The notes beneath the pieces were generated by a model, which was given only the letters and a program-made list of their open reading frames with translations, did no database searches and was not told the origin of the DNA. Positions 54,702 through 62,531 of a stretch of DNA of 64,000 nucleotides are shown one piece after another (the first letter of the stretch is position 1; the number at the start of each line of letters is the position of its first letter). Source of the stretch: Streptomyces sp. NBC_00377 (GTDB lineage Bacteria; Actinomycetota; Actinomycetes; Streptomycetales; Streptomycetaceae); assembly GCF_036075115.1 (NCBI RefSeq), contig NZ_CP107958.1, positions 8,556,001 through 8,620,000 on the forward strand, read 5' to 3'. A program made the position numbers and the translations under genes.

Positions 54702-55406
54702 TCAGCGACGCCGGGGTGGGGCGACGATCCCGCCCGCGAGCTGGGTCAGGGAGGTGCCGCGTGCCCACAGCCGCAGCCGGGGGCCGTCGATCAGGTAGGT
54801 GTGGCCCTCGCGCGAGGCCCACACCTCGTCCCGGCGCGTGAACGTGCCCCGGTGCACGACGAGCCGCAGCGGGGGACCGGTCCGGCCCCTGGTCCGTGTC
54901 CGTGCCCGGCAGGAACAGGCCGACTCCTCGTCGGGCAGCGGCTCGGCGACGGGACGGAACGCCACGTCGAGCAGTCGTCCGCGGCCGTCGCGGGCGGCGA
55001 GGTGGAGCGTGTCGTGCCGGGGAGGCGGCAGCACCCGCCAGCCGTCCCGCCGGAGCATCCGGGCCACGGCGAGCACCAGCTCGGGCATGTCCAGCTCGGC
55101 CAGTTCCTGGGCGCTGTAGTACCCGCCCCGCCGCCGGGCCGGCCGACGGGACCGACGGCGCAGCACGGCGGCGGTCAGCACGAGCGGCACGACCATCAGC
55201 GCGCAGACCGGCGCGCCGAACGCGCGGTAGACCAGCCCGAGTCCCGCCAGTGCCGCGCAGCCGACGACGACCGAGGCCGCGAACGCCGGCAGGACCTCGC
55301 GCAGCCGGGGACCGTCGCGGCCCGACGCGCGCAGCTCGCGTACCGTCCGTCGGCGCCGGGCACGCGCCGACTCGCCGGCGGGCGTCCGCTCCCGTCCGTG
55401 TGCCAT
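54702..55406 (-). CDS. membrane protein with possible Mrr-like endonuclease fold
   Basis: A 234-residue protein. Two adjacent membrane helices (VLPAFAASVVVGCAALAGLGLVY and APVCALMVVPLVLTAAVL, read in parts) follow a basic N-terminus. The rest, beginning YYSAQELAELDMPELVLAVARMLRRDGW, has the shape of the membrane-linked Mrr-like restriction-endonuclease family in Streptomyces. The catalytic D-QxK motif is not obvious, so it may be inactive or a different fold. ATG at 55406 is used; upstream codons are not protein-like. Function unknown. Confidence 0.65.
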   Translation of the reverse strand: MAHGRERTPAGESARARRRRTVRELRASGRDGPRLREVLPAFAASVVVGCAALAGLGLVYRAFGAPVCALMVVPLVLTAAVLRRRSRRPARRRGGYYSAQELAELDMPELVLAVARMLRRDGWRVLPPPRHDTLHLAARDGRGRLLDVAFRPVAEPLPDEESACSCRARTRTRGRTGPPLRLVVHRGTFTRRDEVWASREGHTYLIDGPRLRLWARGTSLTQLAGGIVAPPRRR

Positions 55407-55558
55407 CAGGGCCGGCCCCCCCACCCCATACACCACGATGCGTGAGGGATGGATACCCGCAGGGCGGGCGATCGCCCCCATAGGCCGCTTTTCCGCCAGG
55501 GCTTGGCCGAAGACCGTCCGGCGGGCCGTTGTCAGTGGTGGGTGACACCCTGCTGGTC

Positions 55559-55831
55559 ATGGACGAGGCTGAGTTCTTGCGGGGCCGGGTGTACGGCGCC
55601 GATCACGACGACGCGGGCCCCCGCCCGGAGCGGGCGTACGCCCAACTGGTGGGAGGCCCGCTGGACGGGCTGCTGCTGGACGTCACGGACCGGTCCGGTC
55701 ACGAACCGCGCGAGGTGGCGCTGATCACCGAGATAGGGCGTTACGGACCCGGCGGCCGCGCCCTGTACGGACCACGCGGGGGCGACGACCGCCGCTTCGA
55801 CTGGCGGGGCGACGCACCGGGCGCACCCTGA
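55559..55831 (+). CDS. small conserved hypothetical protein
   Basis: A 90-residue soluble protein (MDEAEFLRGRVYGADHDDAG, then AYAQLVGGPLDGLLLDVTDR). I recognise it as a small Streptomyces family without known function. ATG at 55559 is chosen because the conserved part starts there; GTG at 55535 is an in-frame alternative, and neither has a clear ribosome site. Monocistronic. Confidence 0.6.
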   Translation: MDEAEFLRGRVYGADHDDAGPRPERAYAQLVGGPLDGLLLDVTDRSGHEPREVALITEIGRYGPGGRALYGPRGGDDRRFDWRGDAPGAP

Positions 55832-56045
55832 CCGGCCCTGCTCCCGTCGGCCCGGGGAGGCCCGGAGCATCAGGTCCGGCCGCCGCGGACGTCGGCGGGT
55901 GCTTCTCCGAACGGACTCGCGCGCGGGAGTCGCCGGAGCCCGCCGTCCCTCAGAACGGGATCCCGCGGACGGGCGGGGTGCGGGGCCCCGGCCTGCGGCG
56001 GCCAGAACGATGGCTTCCGCCGCGGCAAGGTGATCAAATGTGCGA

Positions 56046-56384
56046 ATGTCCACAGGATCCTCACCCGCCGCTCGCGTTGCGCCCGCAGCGCCGACCGTTC
56101 GTCATGGCTGGCACAAGCTGCTGATCGCCCTCTTCGTGCTGGGTCGGGTGACCCGCATCCCCGCCGCGATGGACGGCGCCACGGGAGCGACCCCGTCGGG
56201 CTGGTGGAACGTGCTGTGGGAGGTGCTCCTCCTGGTGCTGGCGGCCTTCGCCGTGAGCGAGTGGGAGATCCTCGGCGCCGCGTCCTGGCGCATGCCGGTC
56301 CGGCAGTGGATCTGCATGGTCGTCTTCCATGTCGGGCTGATCGGCTTTCTGGTGACCCTCTTGGTCCGGCTGCTCCAGCCCTGA
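56046..56384 (+). CDS. small integral membrane protein
   Basis: A 112-residue membrane protein with three hydrophobic helices (LLIALFVLGRVTRIPAA; VLWEVLLLVLAAFAVSEW; WICMVVFHVGLIGFLVTLL). No family is recognised. ATG at 56046 (MSTGSSPAARVA) is used; an in-frame GTG at 56040 has AAGG nine bases upstream and is possible. Function unknown. Confidence 0.65.
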   Translation: MSTGSSPAARVAPAAPTVRHGWHKLLIALFVLGRVTRIPAAMDGATGATPSGWWNVLWEVLLLVLAAFAVSEWEILGAASWRMPVRQWICMVVFHVGLIGFLVTLLVRLLQP

Positions 56385-56451
56385 GTCCCTTGCCGTGAAC
56401 GGGCGCTGACGGGGAGTCACGCCGCGGCGCCCCGGTGACGGCCGGATCGTT

Positions 56452-56469
56452 TGTTCGATCGTACGAACA
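56452..56469 (+). promoter_or_regulatory. palindrome upstream of the chitosanase gene
   Basis: TGTTCG-ATCGTA-CGAACA has 6-bp perfect arms and lies about 50 bases before the other chitosanase operator. It may be a second regulator's site. Confidence 0.5.
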
Positions 56470-56506
56470 TGGCTTCGATGGGTTACTTCTGTCCTCCGAG
56501 CTTGAT

Positions 56507-56519
56507 AGGAAACTTTCCT
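56507..56519 (+). promoter_or_regulatory. CsnR-type chitosanase operator
   Basis: AGGAAACTTTCCT is a palindrome 54 bases before the chitosanase start. Chitosanase genes of Streptomyces are known to carry such a site, bound by the ROK-family repressor CsnR and released by chitosan oligosaccharides. Confidence 0.75.
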
Positions 56520-56572
56520 GTCAGTTGCAGGACAGAGTCATCCCCACCCCCCACTCCTCACCTGGAGCCACT

Positions 56573-57409
56573 GTGGTGCACATATCCCGGCCGGGCGACG
56601 GCCCCGCCCCCACCTCTCGTCGCCTCTTCCTCGCCCTCACCGGCGCCCTGGCGGTCGCGCCGCTCCTCGACGCCCACCGGGCGACCGCCGCCCCGGCGGC
56701 GAAGGGCCTCGACGACCCGGCGAAGAAGGAGATCGCCATGAAGCTGGTGTCGAGCGCGGAGAACTCCTCGCTCGACTGGAAGGCCCAGTACCGCTACATC
56801 GAGGACATCGGCGACGGTCGTGGCTACACGGCCGGAATCATCGGGTTCTGCTCCGGCACCCACGACATGCTCGACCTCGTACAGCTCTACAGCGACCGCA
56901 AGCCCGGCAACGTCCTCGCCAAGTACCTGCCCGCCCTGCGCGCGGTCGACGGCAGCGACTCGCACGCCGGTCTCGACCCGAACTACCCCAAGGACTGGCG
57001 CAAGGCCGCCCAGGACACGGCGTTCCAGCAGGCGCAGAACGACGAGCGCGACCGCGTCTACTTCGATCCTGCCGTCCGGCAGGGCAAGACGGACGGTCTG
57101 CGCGCCCTCGGTCAGTTCACCTACTACGACGCCATCGTCATGCACGGCGACGGGACCGACCCCACCAGCTTCCGCAACATCCGCAAGCGTGCGCTGACCA
57201 AGGCCAAGCCGCCGGCCCGCGGCGGCGACGAGACGACGTATCTGAACGCCTTCCTCGACGCCCGCGTCTGGGCCATGAAACAGGAGGAGGCGCACAGCGA
57301 CACCAGCCGCGTCGACACCGCCCAGCGCGTGTTCCTGCGCAAGGGCAACCTCGACCTCGAGCCGCCCCTCGACTGGAAGGTGTACGGGGACAGCTACCAC
57401 ATCGGCTGA
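56573..57409 (+). CDS. csn: secreted GH46 chitosanase
   Basis: A 278-residue exported endo-chitosanase that cuts deacetylated chitosan. A signal peptide with a twin-arginine-like start (TSRRLFLAL) ends near ATAAPAAKG. The catalytic acid Glu lies in SSAENSSLDW and the catalytic Asp in YIEDIGDGRGYTAG, both canonical for GH46. Length matches the well-studied Streptomyces enzymes. GTG at 56573 has GGAG five bases upstream. A CsnR-type operator and another palindrome lie upstream, so induction by chitosan is expected. A hairpin follows the gene. Confidence 0.96.
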   Translation: MVHISRPGDGPAPTSRRLFLALTGALAVAPLLDAHRATAAPAAKGLDDPAKKEIAMKLVSSAENSSLDWKAQYRYIEDIGDGRGYTAGIIGFCSGTHDMLDLVQLYSDRKPGNVLAKYLPALRAVDGSDSHAGLDPNYPKDWRKAAQDTAFQQAQNDERDRVYFDPAVRQGKTDGLRALGQFTYYDAIVMHGDGTDPTSFRNIRKRALTKAKPPARGGDETTYLNAFLDARVWAMKQEEAHSDTSRVDTAQRVFLRKGNLDLEPPLDWKVYGDSYHIG

Positions 57410-57437
57410 GCGCCCTCGGCGATCCCGCGCCGGTCCG

Positions 57438-57476
57438 GGCGCGCGGGTCCGGGTTCCGGGTCCGGGTCCGCGCGCC
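57438..57476 (+). terminator. hairpin after the chitosanase gene
   Basis: GGCGCGCGG (57438-57446) pairs perfectly with CCGCGCGCC (57468-57476) across a 21-base loop. The rest of the 324-base gap to 57734 holds no gene; it contains a short direct repeat TCGGTTCGT at 57670-57678 and 57682-57690. Confidence 0.55.
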
Positions 57477-57733
57477 ACGGCCGGCACGGGATCACCGTGC
57501 CGCCGCCGACCGGTCGTGCCGCCGCTCGGCCCGGTGGCACGCCGTGCCGGCCGACGACCGGGTCGCGGCCGCCCGCCGACCCCTGGGCAGGGCCGTGCGG
57601 GGTTCCGGGTGCCGGTACCGTCGACCGGCGGCGATGAAGGAGTGAGTGGTGTGGCCGGGGCGTGCGGAGTCGGTTCGTCAGTCGGTTCGTGGGTAGTCGC
57701 GCCGATATGAACGGGGTAGTGAAGGCGGTGCGG

Positions 57734-58177
57734 ATGGAACCTGTCCCGCCCGGCCAGGGTCCCTCCGTCCTTGACGAGGGCCCTGCGGAGACGACGGTGG
57801 CACTGGAGGGCGAAGACGGGTGCATCGCCCGGGCGCGCCGGCTCACCGGAGAGTTCCTGACCCGCGTCCGGAGCCGGCACGGCCTGGCCGTGTCGGCCCG
57901 GGCCATGGACCTGTCCCAGCTCGTGGTGAGCGAGCTCGTCACCAACGCGCTCAGATACGCGTCCGCACCGGTCGTGCTCCAGCTGCGTGTCGTCGGGGCG
58001 GCGGTGGAGATCGTCGTGCGGGACGGCGATCCGGTGCTGCCGGTGCCCGGCGCACCGGACCCGACGCGGATCGGCCAGCACGGTCTGGAGATCGTGCGGG
58101 CCGTGGCGGACGACTTCGATGTCGCGCGGGAGCCGGTGGGCAAACGGATCGTCGTCCGCCTGGGCCTGTCCGAGTGA
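57734..58177 (+). CDS. GHKL anti-sigma-type ATP-binding protein
   Basis: A 147-residue HATPase_c_2 protein of the anti-sigma kinase (SpoIIAB/RsbW-like) class. The N-box VVSELVTNALRYA and the G-box region (IGQHGLEIVRAVADDF) are intact, so it should bind ATP. ATG at 57734 has GAAGG eight bases upstream; ATG at 57707 is an in-frame alternative without a ribosome site. It may restrain a SigB-type sigma factor, but no sigma or STAS gene is adjacent. Confidence 0.87.
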   Translation: MEPVPPGQGPSVLDEGPAETTVALEGEDGCIARARRLTGEFLTRVRSRHGLAVSARAMDLSQLVVSELVTNALRYASAPVVLQLRVVGAAVEIVVRDGDPVLPVPGAPDPTRIGQHGLEIVRAVADDFDVAREPVGKRIVVRLGLSE

Positions 58178-58217
58178 CCGTGAAGCGGCCCGCCCGTTCT
58201 GCGACCGCGGACCGCCC

Positions 58218-58727
58218 TCAGCGTCCGGCGGGCGCCCCGTCGGCGATGCTGAAAGAGGCTCGGCCCAGGACGAGTACACCGTCGGAGAGCGGCGTGCAGC
58301 GTACGCCCCCTTTGCCGCGCAGCGCGCGCTGCGCTCCGGGCCCGACGGTGACGTCCATCCACGCGCAGGGCCGTGCGGGCCGGTTCACGGCGAACGTCAC
58401 GGGACCGGTGCCGGAGTCGAGCACGATCGTCGAGCCGACACAGGAGTCGATGTCGACGCCGCGCAGCAGGATGTTCCGGCGTGTCTGCCGCAGGCCGACG
58501 GCCGGATCGACGTGCCGGGGCAGATTCTCCGCGGACATGATGGTCACCGAGGCGTCCCGGTGGGCGGGGCGCCCGTAGTAGCGGTCGCCGACCAGGCCCA
58601 GACCGCGGCGGACCTGGATCCGCGGCACGAGTTCGTCGTCCGGGCCGTCCGACGGTCCGTCGGCGGGGCGCCCGGCGAACCGGTGCGACGCCGACACCAG
58701 CAGCTCGACCACCTCGACCTCCGTCAT
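58218..58727 (-). CDS. MOSC domain protein
   Basis: A 169-residue MOSC protein (molybdenum cofactor sulfurase C-terminal type). Conserved segments are RRNILLRGVDI near residue 95 and the Cys motif RPCAWMDVTV near residue 130. Such small MOSC proteins are thought to handle sulfur or molybdopterin in N-hydroxylated compound reduction, though most are uncharacterised. ATG at 58727. It converges on the GHKL gene. The region upstream of its start holds a 31-bp duplication. Confidence 0.85.
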   Translation of the reverse strand: MTEVEVVELLVSASHRFAGRPADGPSDGPDDELVPRIQVRRGLGLVGDRYYGRPAHRDASVTIMSAENLPRHVDPAVGLRQTRRNILLRGVDIDSCVGSTIVLDSGTGPVTFAVNRPARPCAWMDVTVGPGAQRALRGKGGVRCTPLSDGVLVLGRASFSIADGAPAGR

Positions 58728-58740
58728 GGGGCCCACCCTA

Positions 58741-58803
58741 GGCGCACGGCCGGGCACGGCGGCGGCCGGTAAGGCGCACGGCCGGGCACGGCGGCGGCCG
58801 GTA
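58741..58803. repeat. 31-bp tandem duplication
   Basis: The 31 bases at 58741-58771 recur exactly at 58773-58803, separated by one A. The geometry (31 bp, single A between) is the same as the unrelated duplication at 6578-6640. Confidence 0.92.
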
Positions 58804-58826
58804 CGGCGCGAAGGCGCGTACCGGCC
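58796..58826 (-). terminator. hairpin downstream of the lipase gene
   Basis: GGCCGGTAC (58796-58804) pairs with GTACCGGCC (58818-58826); GCGC pairs add to the inner stem. It lies 18 bases past the lipase stop on the minus strand. Confidence 0.65.
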
Positions 58827-58844
58827 GACACCGGCTGACTCGTG

Positions 58845-60170
58845 TCAGGGCCTGAAGGGAAGGGTGGCGCAGTTCGACGTGGCCGGCCTGCCGTGGAGCC
58901 GGTCGCTCAGCCAGGAGATGGCGTCGCCCTGGTCGGCGATCAGCGGGGTGAAGTGGTTGATCAGGGAGCTGCCCAGACCGGGCAGCATCAGCGGCTTGTA
59001 GGTGACGTCGGCTCCCTTGGCGCACCACGCGACCGCGAGGGCGCGCGCCTGGGCGTGGGGGACCAGGTCGTCCGCGGTGCCGGTCGCCACCCGCACCGGA
59101 GACGTGGGCCTCAGAGTGCCGATGCGCTGATCGGCGAGGAACGCCTTCAGGGCGGGCTCGGACTCGATGATGTCGCTGAGGGAACGCCCGTCCGTGGTCC
59201 AGTCGGTGCTGCTCGCCGAGTTGTAGCCGAGGAGGGCGTCGCCCACGCACATCGTCGAGAGGTCCTTGAGCGCGGCGCGGCCGGTCGCGTTGAGGTGTGC
59301 CTCGGCGATCGGCACGAGGGCGGGATCGGATTCCAGGAAGCCGTTCACCGACCAGCCGAGCGCGCCGGCCAGGTCGCTGCCGTCGATGGCCTCGGTGACA
59401 GCGACCAGGTCGGCGGGCGGCGCTCCCGCGTAGGTCCCGGCGAGGGTGACGTCGGGGGCGTACGAGGGCTGGAGTTCGGCGGCGGCCGCGGTGGCTCCTC
59501 CGCCCTGGCTGTAGCCGTAGAGGGCGACCCGGGAGCCGGCCGTCAGCGACGCGGTGGCGAGGGAACGGGCCGCCCGGACGGCGTCCAGCACGGCGTGGGC
59601 CTCGTCGACCCGGTTGACGTAGGTGTGCAGCCGGTCGGTCGCGCCCAGTCCGGTGTAGTCCGTGACCACGACGGCGATGCCCCGGGCGAGGAGCCGGTAG
59701 ATCGCCAGGTCCTCGTAACCGACCGACAGCGTCCGGCTGTTGACGAGGAGCGGGTGTTCGAGGCCGAGGGAGGCGGCGCACTGGTCGCCCTGGCCCATCG
59801 TGCCCGGGGCCACGGCGACCAGCGGTCGTGGGCCGCCGCCCGTCCAGTGGGCGGTCGGCTCGATGTACGCGCCGGTGACCGCCATGGGCCGGCCGGCCGA
59901 GTCGGTGGATTTGTACATCAGGCGGGTCGCCGTGCCGGGCAGCGGTCCTTCGACACCGGGGAGGCTCAGTGCCAGCGGTAGCGGCTCGGAGCGGATCAGG
60001 GCGCCGTCGGCCGCCGGAAGGGCGGCGGGCGGGTTGTAGAACGTGGGGATGGTGACGCCGCGCGAGACCACGGCGTCCGGCTGCGGGGTAGCCTCGGCGG
60101 GTACTGCGGTGACGCCGAGGCAGGCGGCAGCGGTGACGGCTGCGGCCAGCAGGCGGGTGGGGGCGGGCAT
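58845..60170 (-). CDS. secreted lipase (LIP family)
   Basis: A 441-residue exported lipase of the secretory lipase family (fungal LIP-like). A signal peptide ends near AEATPQP. The nucleophile Ser is in YGYSQGGGA near residue 215, with Asp in TGTADDLVPH and His in LINHFTP as triad partners. Four or more Cys suggest disulfides in the mature enzyme. ATG at 60170 has GGAGG upstream. Monocistronic, with a terminator downstream. Confidence 0.93.
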   Translation of the reverse strand: MPAPTRLLAAAVTAAACLGVTAVPAEATPQPDAVVSRGVTIPTFYNPPAALPAADGALIRSEPLPLALSLPGVEGPLPGTATRLMYKSTDSAGRPMAVTGAYIEPTAHWTGGGPRPLVAVAPGTMGQGDQCAASLGLEHPLLVNSRTLSVGYEDLAIYRLLARGIAVVVTDYTGLGATDRLHTYVNRVDEAHAVLDAVRAARSLATASLTAGSRVALYGYSQGGGATAAAAELQPSYAPDVTLAGTYAGAPPADLVAVTEAIDGSDLAGALGWSVNGFLESDPALVPIAEAHLNATGRAALKDLSTMCVGDALLGYNSASSTDWTTDGRSLSDIIESEPALKAFLADQRIGTLRPTSPVRVATGTADDLVPHAQARALAVAWCAKGADVTYKPLMLPGLGSSLINHFTPLIADQGDAISWLSDRLHGRPATSNCATLPFRP

Positions 60171-60512
60171 GGCGGACCTCCGGGAAGGTGGGAGGCCGAG
60201 CCTTCGTCTGCGGCTCGGGTGGCGGACGGCCCGGTGGGGTGCGGACCGTGACGACCGAGCGGCACGAGGCTTCGGTCGCCCACCGTTGCCCCGCACCGCT
60301 CTTAGACGAACTGTCAGGACCGTAGCGAGGGATCGGTTACCTCGGGTAGCGGCCGGTAGGTTACGGTTCAGTAATATGACTGCTCAGTAGCAAGCCTGAA
60401 GCGCTCAGTTCATCGATCAGCTGGACCACCGGAGACGCCCATAAGCGGTCCGTCGGCGACAATGTCTGACAAAACAAAACCGCGGGGTCACCTGTCGCTA
60501 GCGTCCCGGGCC
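60171..60512. other. 342-base divergent intergenic region
   Basis: No supported gene. It contains a relatively AT-rich patch near 60360-60400 with the direct repeat CAGTA spaced 15 bases apart, and GGTTAC/GTAACC-like elements near 60340-60365. These probably belong to the lipase promoter. Confidence 0.45.
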
Positions 60513-61160
60513 ATGAACACCGACCGCAGGCGCGGCGCGCAACTCGGCGACCACGACTCCCGAGACGACACCTTCGTGCCGGCCCAGCCCGGCACCCACC
60601 ACTCCTCGACACAGACGGCCACCGCGAGCGGCAGCGCCAGGATCACGCAGAAGAACACCCAGCTGAAGTTCTCGATCCCGGTGATCGGACCCCTGCTCAG
60701 CCTGGCCTGGGCCCATCCGCTGATCGCGGGGCTCACGGCCGTGGCGGTCGTCGGGGGAGGGGGCGCGGCGCTCTCGGCCGGCCTGCCGGGCTCGACCGCC
60801 TCGCCATCGACCGCGCTGGTGCGCGGCTTCGTCATGGAGCAGTCGGACGGCCGGAAAGCCCCCACGGGCTACGACTTCACCCACACCCCGCCCGTGGTCG
60901 CCGACTCCGGCACGGACGTCCTCTACGTCCAGGGCGGCTACCTGGTGTCGACCAGCGGCAAACTGGCCTCCTGGGGATCCTCTGGGGCGCCCACGGCGGA
61001 GAGCTGCCGGAAGGCCGTCACCGAGAACCCGGAACGGAAGACGGCTGTGTCGGTCGGGTACGCGATGTGCTACCTCGACCGCAACGGCGACCCCGGTTAC
61101 CTCACCGTCACCGCCTCCGACACCGGCTCCGTCACCGTCGACACGGCCCATCTGGGCTGA
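60513..61160 (+). CDS. single-span membrane protein of unknown function
   Basis: A 215-residue protein. An Arg, Thr and Ser-rich N-terminal part (about 60 residues) is followed by one membrane segment (HPLIAGLTAVAVVGGGGAAL) and an extracytoplasmic beta-rich part (YDFTHTPPVVADSGTDVLYVQGGYLV). No family is recognised. ATG at 60513 is used; ATG at 60462 would add 17 residues. Neither has a good ribosome site, so the mRNA may be leaderless. The AraC regulator gene follows 32 bases downstream. Confidence 0.68.
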   Translation: MNTDRRRGAQLGDHDSRDDTFVPAQPGTHHSSTQTATASGSARITQKNTQLKFSIPVIGPLLSLAWAHPLIAGLTAVAVVGGGGAALSAGLPGSTASPSTALVRGFVMEQSDGRKAPTGYDFTHTPPVVADSGTDVLYVQGGYLVSTSGKLASWGSSGAPTAESCRKAVTENPERKTAVSVGYAMCYLDRNGDPGYLTVTASDTGSVTVDTAHLG

Positions 61161-61192
61161 CCGGACCGCCCCCCAACGGGCCTGTCGGGGCA

Positions 61193-62278
61193 GTGTGGTT
61201 GACTACGATCGTGTTGCACGAGTCGGACTTCCGCACCACGGACCTGCCGGTGGGCGACCGGTTCGAGGCGTGGGCGGAGCGCATGGGCCGTACCCACGCG
61301 CCCATGCAGCTCACCAGCGACCGCACCGCCGACTTCCACGGTCACCAACGCCTGATCGGCCTCGGAGACGTGACGGTGTGGCCCGCGAGCTTCGACCCCA
61401 TGGTCTTCCGCCGCACGCCGAGACTCGTCCGCCAGTCCGATCCCGAGACCTACCACCTCTCCCTGCTGCTGGCGGGCGAAGGAGCGGCCGACTGGGGCAG
61501 ACAGCGGGCCTCCTACCGGATCAACGACTTCCACGTCAACTCCTCCTCGCGGTCGTGGAAGGTGCTCACCGGCTCCGAGCCCGTCAGCGTCGTCGGCGTC
61601 GAGGTGCCGCGTGCTCTGGTGGGGCTGGCCGGGAACCGGGCGGACGGGGTCCTGGGGAGTCTGCTGTCGGGCCGCGAAGGGGTCGGCGCACTGCTCTCGC
61701 AGCTCCTGCGCCAGCTGGTCGCGGACACCTCCTCGTACCAGCCCTCGGACGCGCCCCGGCTGGGCACGGTCGTCGCGGACCTCGTCACGGCCCTCTTCGC
61801 GCACACCGTCGATGCCGACCCCCGGCTCCCGCCCGAGACCCGCGAGCGCACCCTCACCCTCCACGTCAAGACGTTCATCCGCAGGCATCTGGGCGACCCG
61901 GACCTGACCCCCGCCGGGGTCGCCGCCGCTCACCACGTCTCCCGCAGCTACCTGTACCGGCTGTTCCAGGCCGAAGGCCTCACCGTCGCCTCCTACATCA
62001 GACACCAGAGGCTGGAGAACGCCCGCCGCGACCTCGCCGACCCCCGGCTGCGCGAGCTGCCCATCCACGCCGTCGGAGCCCGCTGGGGCTTCCCCCGCGC
62101 AGCCGAGTTCGCGCGGGCGTTCCGCACCGCCTACGGCCTTCCGCCCAGCGCGCTGCGCGAACAGGCCCTGACCGGGGCGCCGGGCGTCCTCCCCGTGACC
62201 CGGTCGGTGGACGCTGTGCCAAGCAGTCGTGGACCGTCCGCCAACGACACACCGTCCGCATCTCCCGCATCCTGGTGA
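61193..62278 (+). CDS. AraC family transcriptional regulator
   Basis: A 361-residue regulator. The N-terminal ligand-binding-like domain (FEAWAERMGRTHAPM to YHLSLLLAGEGAADWGRQR) matches the AraC_binding_2 type. The C-terminal double helix-turn-helix (DLTPAGVAAAHHVSRSYLYRLF and IHAVGARWGFPRAAEFARAF) binds DNA. GTG at 61193 is the likely start; TTG at 61199 and GTG at 61211 are alternatives. It may control the small membrane protein before it or the exporter after it. Confidence 0.9.
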   Translation: MWLTTIVLHESDFRTTDLPVGDRFEAWAERMGRTHAPMQLTSDRTADFHGHQRLIGLGDVTVWPASFDPMVFRRTPRLVRQSDPETYHLSLLLAGEGAADWGRQRASYRINDFHVNSSSRSWKVLTGSEPVSVVGVEVPRALVGLAGNRADGVLGSLLSGREGVGALLSQLLRQLVADTSSYQPSDAPRLGTVVADLVTALFAHTVDADPRLPPETRERTLTLHVKTFIRRHLGDPDLTPAGVAAAHHVSRSYLYRLFQAEGLTVASYIRHQRLENARRDLADPRLRELPIHAVGARWGFPRAAEFARAFRTAYGLPPSALREQALTGAPGVLPVTRSVDAVPSSRGPSANDTPSASPASW

Positions 62279-62531
62279 TCGCCGCGGCGTACCACCGCGG
62301 CATCCGGGCCCGTGCCAGGACGACGGGGGAGTCCTGGCACGGCGCGCGTGCCCGACGCGCCGCGGAGAACGGCACCCGCATCGCCTCGGTCCGCGTCCCG
62401 CACACGGCCCGCGGATGATCGAGTGGTGACGGTCAGGCCACGGGCGTAGCGTCTATCGATGGACCCGACAGTGGACGCCTTTTCGTTCACCGACCTCTTC
62501 CCCGGGCCCGTCCCCGATCAGGCGACATGTC

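Noticed and set aside
61195-62418. 407-residue plus-strand frame overlapping the AraC gene
   Set aside because: It is a shifted frame of the AraC gene, Arg/Pro-rich, with no domain of its own.
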